A stretch of 57,100 nt of DNA from Oscillospiraceae bacterium (GTDB lineage Bacteria; Bacillota; Clostridia; Oscillospirales; Ruminococcaceae): the NCBI GenBank assembly GCA_031253495.1, contig JAIRWC010000019.1:1-57100 (forward strand), in the 5' to 3' direction. Below are positions 34,295-42,115 of this stretch, piece by piece. The translations under genes and the position numbers were made by a program. The notes beneath the pieces were generated by a model. That model ran no database searches. It was not told where the DNA came from and saw only the letters and a list, made by a program, of their open reading frames with translations. The stretch's first letter is position 1. Every line of letters starts with the position of its first letter.

Positions 34295-34917
34295 TACGCG
34301 TACACCTCCTCGATTTTCGCGAGCGCGTCTTTCACGACAATCAGCCTGTCAAATTTAAGGATATCATAGACGCAAAGGGTATTGACCTGCGTCGTTTTAA
34401 TTCCGGGGATATTCGCCGCGCTTTTTATGACCGCCCTGTCGTTGGCGCCAAGGACAATCAGCGCCTTCTTGCCGACGTTAAGGGCCTCAAGCATTTTAAC
34501 GATTGTCTTGGTTTTGAACCCGTCCGTTTTCAGCGCGTCAAGCACCGTTATCTCATTGTCGAGAACCTTCGAGGATAACGCCGACTTCATGGCTATCCTC
34601 TTAACCTTTTTGTTGAGCGCGTAACGGTAACTCCTCGGTTTGGGGCCCAACGCGACGCCGCCGTGCTTCCACTGCGGGCTCCTTGTCGAACCCTGCCGGG
34701 CGTGCCCCGTCCCCTTTTGCCGCCAAGGCTTTTTCCCGCCGCCGCGAACCTCGGTTCTCGTAAGGGTGGACTGCGTCCCTTGGCGTTGGTTGGCCAAATA
34801 ATTCACCACCATGGCGTGCATAACCGCCTCATTGGGCTTAACGCCGAAAACCCCGTCGCTTAACGTCAAGGTGGAAACCTCGTTCCCCGACATATCGTAG
34901 ACTTTAACGTCCGCCAT
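34294..34917 (-). CDS. rplD: Ribosomal protein L4
   Basis: 207 residues from the ATG at 34917, which stands eight bases after AAAGGAGG; an in-frame ATG six bases upstream would leave only two bases to that SD. The extended loop TRTEVRGGGKKPWRQKGTGHARQGSTRSPQWKHGGVALGPKPRSY is intact. L4 lines the exit tunnel and in some bacteria represses the S10 operon. Confidence 0.96.
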   Translation of the reverse strand: MADVKVYDMSGNEVSTLTLSDGVFGVKPNEAVMHAMVVNYLANQRQGTQSTLTRTEVRGGGKKPWRQKGTGHARQGSTRSPQWKHGGVALGPKPRSYRYALNKKVKRIAMKSALSSKVLDNEITVLDALKTDGFKTKTIVKMLEALNVGKKALIVLGANDRAVIKSAANIPGIKTTQVNTLCVYDILKFDRLIVVKDALAKIEEVYA

Positions 34918-34931
34918 GCTCATTTCCTCCT

Positions 34932-35564
34932 TTACGCCTTAACCGCGTCCGTAACGCAGACGATGCCGCCTTTGGGACCGGGAACGGCGCCCTTTACGGC
35001 GATTAGGTTATTCTCCGCGTCCACCTTTACGACGGTGAGATTTTGGGTCGTTACCCTGTCGACGCCCATATGCCCGGGCAGCTTCTTCCCTTTGAATATC
35101 CTCGAGGGGGAAGAACACGCGCCCATCGAACCCGCGTGCCTGTGTACGGGGCCCGCGCCGTGCGTTTCTTTTATCCTTGACTGGTTATGCCGTTTAATCG
35201 TGCCTTGGAAACCGTGCCCCTTGCTTACGCCGCAAACGTCGACGACGTCCCCTTCGGCGAACGCGTCCGCCTTGATAATGTCGCCCGTTTCGATTTCCGC
35301 GACGTTATCCGGCTTAAACTCCCTAAGCGTCCTTTTGAAAGGGATATCGTTCTTTTTGAAATGCCCCTGTTTCGGTTTGTTCACGCCTTTCGGCGAAATA
35401 TCGCCGAACCCGAACTGCACCGCGTCATAACCGTCGTTCGCGACCGTCTTTTTCTGGACGACGACGCACGGACCGGCTTCCAGCACCGTTACGGGAACAA
35501 CCTTTCCGTTCCCGTCGAAAATCTGCGTCATGCCGATTTTTTTCCCGATTATACCCTTTTTCAT
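34932..35564 (-). CDS. rplC: Ribosomal protein L3
   Basis: 210 residues. [40 protein letters not shown], the [14 protein letters not shown] loop and [30 protein letters not shown] are diagnostic. L3 is one of the two proteins that start 50S assembly. Confidence 0.98.
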   Translation of the reverse strand: MKKGIIGKKIGMTQIFDGNGKVVPVTVLEAGPCVVVQKKTVANDGYDAVQFGFGDISPKGVNKPKQGHFKKNDIPFKRTLREFKPDNVAEIETGDIIKADAFAEGDVVDVCGVSKGHGFQGTIKRHNQSRIKETHGAGPVHRHAGSMGACSSPSRIFKGKKLPGHMGVDRVTTQNLTVVKVDAENNLIAVKGAVPGPKGGIVCVTDAVKA

Positions 35565-35615
35565 ACGGTTTCTCCTTATAATGTCCGCGTATCGGTCGCC
35601 CGCCCCGCTTAACCG

Positions 35616-35927
35616 TTAAAATTCCATTGAAATATCGACGCCCGCGGGCAGCTCAAGGCTCTGCAAAGCCTCCACGGTTTTGTTCGTGGGGCGTATAACG
35701 TCGATAAGGCGCTTATGCGTTTTAAGCTCGAACTGTTCGCGGCTGTCCTTGTATTTATGGACGGCGCGCAAAATAGTGATAACCTCCCTGTTCGTGGGGA
35801 GCGGAATGGGCCCCGCCACGCGCGAGCCGCTCCTTTTGGCGGTTTCGATAATCTTCGCCGCCGCCGAATCGACAAGGCTGTGTTCGTATCCCTTAACCTT
35901 TATTCTCACTTTTTCTTTTACTGCCAT
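35616..35927 (-). CDS. rpsJ: Ribosomal protein S10
   Basis: 103 residues from the ATG at 35927 (SD GGAG upstream); longer frames would translate the GC-rich leader. [77 protein letters not shown] is diagnostic. S10 is part of the 30S head and, as NusE, of antitermination complexes. First gene of the operon. Confidence 0.98.
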   Translation of the reverse strand: MAVKEKVRIKVKGYEHSLVDSAAAKIIETAKRSGSRVAGPIPLPTNREVITILRAVHKYKDSREQFELKTHKRLIDVIRPTNKTVEALQSLELPAGVDISMEF

Positions 35928-35965
35928 CTCCAATAACTCCTTATCCCGACCGAACCTAATGAAAA

Positions 35966-36036
35966 CCGCCGCCGACCCCGCCGACCGCCGCCGCCGACCC
36001 CGCCGCCGACCCCGCCGCCGCCGACCCCGCCGCCGC
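35966..36036. repeat. GC-rich CCGCCGACCCCG tandem repeats in the S10-operon leader
   Basis: Irregular head-to-tail units of CCGACCCCGCCG with extra CCG triplets fill part of the ~180-base untranslated leader between the promoter and rpsJ. On the transcribed strand they are runs of G (GGGG, GGCGG), so they could form stable RNA structure. No known S10 leader fold was recognised. Confidence 0.7.
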
Positions 36037-36081
36037 GCACACACGCCGCCGCGCGTACGGCCTAACTTCGCCCGATTGCGC

Positions 36082-36109
36082 TTTTGCCGCCGTTTTCGCG
36101 GCGGCAAAA
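36082..36109 (-). other. Stem-loop at the very 5' end of the S10 operon transcript
   Basis: TTTTGCCGCCG (36082-36092) pairs perfectly with CGGCGGCAAAA (36099-36109), loop of six bases. The predicted start of transcription (near 36106) falls at its outer edge, so most of the stem would form at the very 5' end of the mRNA. Such 5' stem-loops can protect mRNAs from decay; that role here is inference. Confidence 0.6.
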
Positions 36110-36112
36110 CAT

Positions 36113-36141
36113 ATTGTAACACAAATAAAATAGAAATACAA
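36113..36141 (-). promoter_or_regulatory. Promoter of the S10-spc-alpha superoperon
   Basis: On the minus strand: TTGTAT (36141-36136), a 17-base AT-rich spacer, TACAAT (36118-36113). An AT-rich stretch lies directly upstream. Further upstream (36142-36240) I see nothing else that can be named. Confidence 0.85.
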
Positions 36142-36240
36142 CACTTTTTTCTCGAATTACGCGTAGAAAATATCGCGATTTCGGATAGGAGATTTGGCGG
36201 TTATGCACAAAGCGGAGTGGGGATTGCGACTTTTACGCGG

Positions 36241-38232
36241 TTACGATTGTGTATAATCCTCGGCGTTAAACTCGACCGCGGCCGTTTCGTACCAGCTTCC
36301 GTTGACCGATATATAGGCGATTTCGGGGTTCACGCGGACATACCGCAGAACGCCGTATTCGGTTTCAAACGTAATTATGCCGGTATTATCCCCGATTTCA
36401 TAATAGGGGACCTCGCCCGGGGGAATACGTTTAATTTCACCCAGACCGTCGAACCAGCCCTCCAACATACTTCCGTTTACCGTATGCTCTTCGCCCGTGA
36501 CGCCGACCACCCGAGTAACAAGGTCGTCTTTCACCGACTGATACCACGCTTTAAACGCAGGCGGCGTTACCGCGCCCGTGTCGATGTCGTGCTCCTCGAA
36601 ATAGTCGGGGATATATCCGACCGGTTCGACATAGAAAGGCACGATGTCGCTTATCTTATAACGCCCGTCCTCCAAGACAAACCTGTACTGAACCGCGTGC
36701 TTCCCTCCAAACCTATCGGGGTAGTAATGGTGCCGCCCGTCGCTCCAATCGACATAGCCCACTATAACGCCGTTTATGTCGACATAATAATCGTTCCCGT
36801 CTTCGGTAAACGAAAACCACCCCGTGGCGACCGTCAGCTTAACCGCGTCGCCGCTCTCGCTTTTTTCGGCGGCGAGCAGGAACATCGCCGCGCTTTGGGC
36901 GGCGTCAAACGCGGCGGCTTGAAAATACTCGCCGTCGATAACATTGCCCAAACTTTCGCTTAAGTCGAACGATATGTTTCGCGCTTTCCCGGAGAATAAA
37001 TAATCGTAATACTTTTTGAGCGACGATATTTTGTAAAACCGTTCATGGCTGTCATAATACTCCGCGTTGCCGTCGATAAGGCCCGACGCATAGGCTTCCT
37101 CCCCCGAAAGCATATCGTCTTCATTGCAGTACGTATACAGATTGTTCCAGCCGATTTTTATATCTTCGGGATATTTTGCGGTTTGCCATTCCAAGACGCC
37201 GATTATGGGATTGAGCCGCTTTATTTCCTCGAAAAGCTTGGCTTCAAGCGCGGCTTCAAGCTCGTTTTCGGGAACGTCGAACTCATCGGCTTCTTCGTCG
37301 TCGTAAGGCGATTCGACGACTTGGACGTTAAGCAGTCCGTTAACGTCGATTATCACGTTTCGCCCGGCGGCAATGTCGTATAAAACGGCGTAACAGCCGG
37401 TTTTTAAATCAAAAATTATACCCGCCGCGCTGCTTGAATAAGGCTGCGTCCTCAAAGACGTTTGGTCGCCGAACGTCGCCGCGATTACCGAATCCGTGAG
37501 TTTCCTCGCGCTGTTCTCTTCGCCGTACGGGTCGTCCCCCATAACGCCTAACGGGGTTACGATAAACGTCGACCCCGCGAACTCGAATTTCTTCGACGGG
37601 CACGAAGGGAAGTCGGCTTTCACGCGGAAAGCGGCTTCCGCGGCGCCGCTGAGCGAAAGCGTGAACTCGCCGTCCCCCGGAACGTCGCAGTATAAACTGA
37701 TTGCCACCCGCGCTTTCCCCTCTTCGTCGAACGCGAACGTTTTCTCGCTGCCGCGGCCCGTTATATCCGCTGTCAGCGCGTAAGGCGCACCCTCGTAAAT
37801 TTCTTTCGCGGCGATGTTAAGCGCCACATACACGCCGCCGTAACCGTCGGAGGCAATCCCCGCGATTTCGATTTCCCAATCCTCGGGATTTTTTTCCAAA
37901 ACCTCATATTCGGGGATAACGGCGATACCCCTTAACGCGCGGGCGTTCTCGACCAACCCGTCGAACGCCGTCCACGCCGCGTCATGGTCGATTTCGATAC
38001 CGAATCCGACGGGGTCTTCATCGACGGGCTGCCTCAACCAAGGCGCGTTCATGACGAACAACGCCGAGCCTGTTATCAAAACCGCCGAAAAGCACAGCGC
38101 CAGAACGGGCGAGCTTATAAGACCGTTTTTTCGGTTTTGACCCTCGGCTTTTTCCGCGACCGCGTCGGCGAAGCGGGCGTTGGAACCCTTCGGCGTTATA
38201 TTGTCGTACATTTTTTTGATGTTATCTTTCAT
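36241..38232 (-). CDS. Large membrane-anchored protein, probable anti-sigma partner of the adjacent ECF sigma factor
   Basis: 663 residues from the ATG at 38232 (AAAGGAGG nine bases upstream). A short cytosolic N-terminus (about 35 residues), one TM helix (about 40-62, SPVLALCFSAVLITGSALFV), then a large extracytoplasmic part rich in Tyr, Asp and Glu with no domain I recognise. It starts 11 bases inside the sigma gene, a layout typical of sigma/anti-sigma pairs, and its N-terminus resembles the short cytosolic part of such proteins. No zinc-binding HxxxCxxC anti-sigma motif is present. The outer part may sense an envelope signal. Function is inferred from context. Confidence 0.65.
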   Translation of the reverse strand: MKDNIKKMYDNITPKGSNARFADAVAEKAEGQNRKNGLISSPVLALCFSAVLITGSALFVMNAPWLRQPVDEDPVGFGIEIDHDAAWTAFDGLVENARALRGIAVIPEYEVLEKNPEDWEIEIAGIASDGYGGVYVALNIAAKEIYEGAPYALTADITGRGSEKTFAFDEEGKARVAISLYCDVPGDGEFTLSLSGAAEAAFRVKADFPSCPSKKFEFAGSTFIVTPLGVMGDDPYGEENSARKLTDSVIAATFGDQTSLRTQPYSSSAAGIIFDLKTGCYAVLYDIAAGRNVIIDVNGLLNVQVVESPYDDEEADEFDVPENELEAALEAKLFEEIKRLNPIIGVLEWQTAKYPEDIKIGWNNLYTYCNEDDMLSGEEAYASGLIDGNAEYYDSHERFYKISSLKKYYDYLFSGKARNISFDLSESLGNVIDGEYFQAAAFDAAQSAAMFLLAAEKSESGDAVKLTVATGWFSFTEDGNDYYVDINGVIVGYVDWSDGRHHYYPDRFGGKHAVQYRFVLEDGRYKISDIVPFYVEPVGYIPDYFEEHDIDTGAVTPPAFKAWYQSVKDDLVTRVVGVTGEEHTVNGSMLEGWFDGLGEIKRIPPGEVPYYEIGDNTGIITFETEYGVLRYVRVNPEIAYISVNGSWYETAAVEFNAEDYTQS

Positions 38233-38707
38233 AAACCATCTCCTCCTTTGCAAAGGTTCTTTTCAGCTGTTCGCGGGCGCGGGCGAGCCTTGTCGTAACG
38301 GCCGTCCGGCTTATCCCCATAAGCCGCGCCACGTCGGTCACGGGATAATCCTCATAATAATACAGGTAGACCGCCGCCCTGTATTTCGGCGGCAACCGCA
38401 TAACGCAGTCGAAAAGCTCCCTGTCTTGAACGTCGGAGTAATACGGGACGCTTTCCGGCGGCATATCCGCGCGCTTTTGCCGCCATGAGGACCGAAGCGC
38501 GCTCTTCGACGCGTTAATCGCCACCCGTATGAGCCACGCTTTTTTGTGTTCCTCGTCAACAAACCTCTTGTTCGATTTAAACAGCTTCAAGAACACGTCC
38601 TGCGATATGTCCTCCGAATCCTCGAAGCTGCCCGTGTAGCCGTAGGCTATTCTGAACACCGTATCGCGGTATTTTTCAACCGCCTCGGTTAATTCTTCCC
38701 TGTCCAT
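38222..38707 (-). CDS. ECF-type RNA polymerase sigma factor
   Basis: 161 residues. Region 2 is visible in YRIAYGYTGSFEDSEDISQDVFLKLFKSNKRFVDEEHKKAWLIRVAIN-like sequence near 18-65. Region 4 is LPPKYRAAVYLYYYEDYPVTDVARLMGISRTAVTTRLARAREQLKRTF, with its helix-turn-helix. ECF sigma factors turn on envelope or stress genes when released by an anti-sigma factor; the next gene, overlapping by 11 bases, is the likely partner. SD AAAGGGGG. No matching autoregulated promoter was clear. Confidence 0.9.
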   Translation of the reverse strand: MDREELTEAVEKYRDTVFRIAYGYTGSFEDSEDISQDVFLKLFKSNKRFVDEEHKKAWLIRVAINASKSALRSSWRQKRADMPPESVPYYSDVQDRELFDCVMRLPPKYRAAVYLYYYEDYPVTDVARLMGISRTAVTTRLARAREQLKRTFAKEEMVYER

Positions 38708-38784
38708 AAATCAACCCCCTTTCCGAAGTCTTTAACCATAACACGCTTCAAAAAGCGCAAATATCACAAAAATATCAAAATAAA

Positions 38785-41700
38785 TTAAAAAAGTTTAATC
38801 GCGCCCCGCTCGAAGGAGTACAGCCAGCACTCCTTAACCCTGTCGCCCGTCATCTCTTCAATCGCCTTTTTGTAAACCCGAAGCTGCCCGCCGTATTCGC
38901 GAATAAGCTTTTCCGGCGAGGTGTTGCGGTTGGTCTTATAATCCGTCAAAACTATTTCGCCGTCCTCGTAAAAGAACATATCGGCCATCCCTTGGACAAA
39001 GGGTCTGTCGTCAAACCCCGGGACGGGCGGCTCGATTTCCGTGTACAGCTTATACTCTTTTACGACCTTGCCGCTTTTAACCGCCCTTCGCCCCAATTCC
39101 GACTTGAAAAACCCCTCTATGTCGGCGGGATTGACCGCCTTATGCTCAATCGGGGTGAAGCGCGGTTCAAGCTCGCGCAATTGCCCCGCGTAATCCCCCC
39201 GTGTGAAGTCAATCAGCTCCATTGCCTTGTGATAGGCGTCGCCGCGTTTTTTCCCCGTCAAACGCTTCTCGCCGTAAAACGACGGGTTACGGGGGAACAC
39301 GGCGGGTTCGTCCGCTTCGTCGGCGGTCGTTTCGCGGATAACCCCCACCTGCGTCGCGGTCATTTTGCGCGGCACGGCGGCGAGAATTTCCCGCGGGTAG
39401 ACGGCGGTAATGTTTTTAACGATTTGCCCGACCTCGCCCGATATGTCCGCCCGTCGCGAATCGCCGGCCTCCGGTTGCGCGTTATCCCCGAACCGCGCGC
39501 CGTCAACCGTCAACCGCTCTATGCCCGCCAGCCGTTCGGCGTAGCTGTCCGCGTTAATTTTGCCGTCTTTGGCGAACCCCGTGAAAATCAGCTTGCTTTC
39601 CGCCCTTGTCGCGGCGACGTAAAGCTTTCGCGTTTCCTCCGCCCTCGTATAATCGCGGTTAAGCCGCTCGGCGTATTCCATGTGGAGCGTTTTGAAGCGG
39701 CAAAGGTTTTCCCCGTCGAAAACGCGCGCGCATATTCCCGCTTCTTTGTCGAGTTTTATAAGGGGCGGAACTTTCACGCCGCGAAAATTGAATTTTTGGT
39801 TCGTCCTCCCCACGAAGCAAACGGGGAACTCCAGCCCTTTCGCCTTATGGATGGTCAAAAGCCTTACCCGCCCCGTTTCCGCGTTTACGGCGGCTTGCCT
39901 CACGTCCCCGCCGCCGTCCCTTATATCCTTTATGTAGGCGAGAAAAGCGGGCAAGCTCCCGTCCGCCTTTTTTTCGGAAAAACGTTCGGCGTAGTATGAA
40001 AGCAACCGCAAATTGGCGCGTTTTTGCGTATTCCCTTTTACGATAAGCGGCAGGAAACCGCCCTCGTCGTTCACGGCGGATATAAGCTCCGTTACCCCGC
40101 GCGAGTCGGCTATCCGCCTGAACCTCGACAGCGAGCCGAGGAAAGCGGCGGTTCTTTCGGAAGGGCTTTCCTTGTTCGCCGCGACGACCGCCGAATAAAG
40201 CGGAACGTCTTTCCTCCCCGCTCTCATTTTCGCCAGCTCCTCGGCGGAAAACCCGTAAAGCGGCGACATAAGGACGTTCAGCAGGCTTAAATCGTCGTAG
40301 GGGTTGTCTATGACGGCGAGCAAATCAAGGGCGAGCCCCGTTTCCTCGGTTTTGAGATAATCGTTTCCGCCTTCGCCGGCGCAGGGGACGCCCGCCTCTT
40401 CAAACGCCTTTTTATACACGCGGAAGTTCTTTTCCCCGGCGCTTGTCAGCACCGCGAAATCGCCCCAACGGCAGGGGCGGAACCCGCCGTCCTTGTCGAA
40501 TACCGAAAAGCCGTTTCGCGTCATTTCTTTAACGCGCAAGGCCGTGTAACGCGCCTCTTTCTCCGCGCCGTCGCCGATATCGGGAAAATCGTTTTCGCCG
40601 AGCAGCGCGAACTCCGTTTTGAACGCCCCGTCGGAAAAGCCTTTGCCCGCCCTCAGCTTCGCGTTTTCGTCATAACCCGGCATTGCGCTTTCAAAAATAT
40701 CGTTGACGCTTTGTATGACCTCTTTCGACGAGCGAAAATTATCGGACAGGTAAAGGGTCTTATAATCCCCGCTCCCCGCGGCGAGGGCGAACGCCTCGGG
40801 GTCCGCCCCGCGAAAGCGGTAAACGGACTGTTTTATGTCCCCCACGAAAAACAGCCTGTTTCTGCCGCCGTCAAGCAGGCGGAATATTTCATACTGCAAA
40901 AAGTTGCTGTCTTGAAATTCGTCCACGATGATAAACTCGCAATTCCTGCGGACGCGTTCCGAAGCCGCGCGGTTGTCCCTCAGCAGTTTAAGGCATAAAT
41001 GCTCCGAATCCGCGAAGTCGATTACCCGCGCCGCCTTTTTCCGCGCCGCGAAACATTCCGAGTAAAGCCGATACAGCCGCGCGAGAACGCCTATAACCGG
41101 TTCCAAGCGCCCGACAGCCTCCTTAAAACTCAAAATCAGGCCGCGCGCCGAATAAAGCTCGTCTCTGACCGCTTTGGCTTTGCCGTTGTTTTCCTTAATC
41201 AATTCCTTGACGGCGGCGTCCTCGTTTTTATCGATATACATACGCGGATAATCGTCGGAGGAGCCGTCGAAAAAATCAAGCGCCTTTTGCAGGAACGCCC
41301 GCGTTTTTCCATATTCGGCGGCGTTCAGGCTTTCCTCGGTTAAGGCGGCGGCTTCGTTCCTCTTTGCTTCCATAATCGCGGAGAAAGGCGGGACGAGTTT
41401 TCGGTAATAAGCGTCGGGGTTTTTATATAACCGGAGCTGTTCGTCAACCCAATCGTCGGGATTGGGCAAATTCCTCGTGAAAGCGTACAGCTCCCGAACC
41501 GCGCGGCGCAGGGCGGCGTCGCCGTTGCCGCCGAAAAACGCGAGCGCGGCGGTTATTTCCCCGCCGTCGCCCCCGTAGAACTTTTCAAGGGCGTCGTCCA
41601 TGGCCTTTTTCGCCAAAAGTTCCGTTTCCTCGTCTTCCGCGACGGAAAAGCCGGGTTCAAGCCCCGCCGGTCCCGCGTTTTCCCGCAGTATGTTCAGGCA

Positions 41701-42039
41701 AAAGGCGTTAATCGTGGTGATTTGCGCGTCGTCAAGACGCGCCAGTTGTTCTTCCGCCCATGAATACCCGCTTGACTCCAACCGGGAAAGCAGGGCGGCC
41801 TCGAGCCGTCCTTTCATTTCCGCCGCCGCTTTCCGCGTAAAGGTTACAAGTACGATTTTATCGGCGGGGACAGGTTCGCCGTTTTCGCGGCCCTCCCCCG
41901 TAATCAGCCGCCTTACCCGTTCCACGAGGACGGAGGTTTTCCCGCTGCCGGCCGCCGCCGAAACGATGGCGGACTTATCGGGGAAGGGGGGGTGGTCTAT
42001 CGCCGCGCGTTGTTCAAAAGTCCATTCGCGCTCTTTCAT
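38785..42039 (-). CDS. addA: ATP-dependent helicase/nuclease subunit A
   Basis: 1084 residues from the ATG at 42039; longer frames only translate the leader module. It is the UvrD-like helicase with a C-terminal RecB-type nuclease that, with AddB, resects DNA breaks for recombination. Walker A AAAGSGKTSVL (28-38), EFIIVDEFQDSNFLQYEIFRLL (Walker B), QSVYRFRGADP, LLTIHKAKGLEFPVCF and YVAATRAESKL are helicase motifs; the nuclease has VLTDYKTNR near the end. The ATG lies two bases after the stop of a 16-codon leader ORF. It is the last gene of a five-gene operon. Confidence 0.96.
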   Translation of the reverse strand: MKEREWTFEQRAAIDHPPFPDKSAIVSAAAGSGKTSVLVERVRRLITGEGRENGEPVPADKIVLVTFTRKAAAEMKGRLEAALLSRLESSGYSWAEEQLARLDDAQITTINAFCLNILRENAGPAGLEPGFSVAEDEETELLAKKAMDDALEKFYGGDGGEITAALAFFGGNGDAALRRAVRELYAFTRNLPNPDDWVDEQLRLYKNPDAYYRKLVPPFSAIMEAKRNEAAALTEESLNAAEYGKTRAFLQKALDFFDGSSDDYPRMYIDKNEDAAVKELIKENNGKAKAVRDELYSARGLILSFKEAVGRLEPVIGVLARLYRLYSECFAARKKAARVIDFADSEHLCLKLLRDNRAASERVRRNCEFIIVDEFQDSNFLQYEIFRLLDGGRNRLFFVGDIKQSVYRFRGADPEAFALAAGSGDYKTLYLSDNFRSSKEVIQSVNDIFESAMPGYDENAKLRAGKGFSDGAFKTEFALLGENDFPDIGDGAEKEARYTALRVKEMTRNGFSVFDKDGGFRPCRWGDFAVLTSAGEKNFRVYKKAFEEAGVPCAGEGGNDYLKTEETGLALDLLAVIDNPYDDLSLLNVLMSPLYGFSAEELAKMRAGRKDVPLYSAVVAANKESPSERTAAFLGSLSRFRRIADSRGVTELISAVNDEGGFLPLIVKGNTQKRANLRLLSYYAERFSEKKADGSLPAFLAYIKDIRDGGGDVRQAAVNAETGRVRLLTIHKAKGLEFPVCFVGRTNQKFNFRGVKVPPLIKLDKEAGICARVFDGENLCRFKTLHMEYAERLNRDYTRAEETRKLYVAATRAESKLIFTGFAKDGKINADSYAERLAGIERLTVDGARFGDNAQPEAGDSRRADISGEVGQIVKNITAVYPREILAAVPRKMTATQVGVIRETTADEADEPAVFPRNPSFYGEKRLTGKKRGDAYHKAMELIDFTRGDYAGQLRELEPRFTPIEHKAVNPADIEGFFKSELGRRAVKSGKVVKEYKLYTEIEPPVPGFDDRPFVQGMADMFFYEDGEIVLTDYKTNRNTSPEKLIREYGGQLRVYKKAIEEMTGDRVKECWLYSFERGAIKLF

Positions 42040-42041
42040 TT

Positions 42042-42092
42042 TTATGACCGTGCCGCCTCGCCCCGCGCAAAACTCAATGAAAATCGCGGCAT
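42042..42092 (-). CDS. 16-codon intercistronic leader ORF before addA (MPRFSLSFARGEAARS)
   Basis: ATG CCG CGA... frame encoding MPRFSLSFARGEAARS, ending in TAA two bases before the addA ATG. The purine site AGGAAAGG begins just after the addB stop codon. The peptide is identical to the copy before rplF. The addB-addA gap holds only this module. Hairpin arms GCGGCACGGT and GCCATGCCGC (one mismatch and one G-U pair) span the ORF. The repeat and frame are direct observations; a role in addA translation is inference. Confidence 0.65.
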   Translation of the reverse strand: MPRFSLSFARGEAARS

Positions 42093-42115
42093 GGCGAGGA
42101 GCCCTTTCCTGTTTT

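Noticed and set aside
35680-36963. A long open frame on the + strand across the S10 leader and the end of the large membrane protein gene
   Set aside because: It runs antisense to rpsJ and to the membrane protein gene, has Arg-rich low-complexity translation of the GC repeats and no SD. It is a shadow frame.
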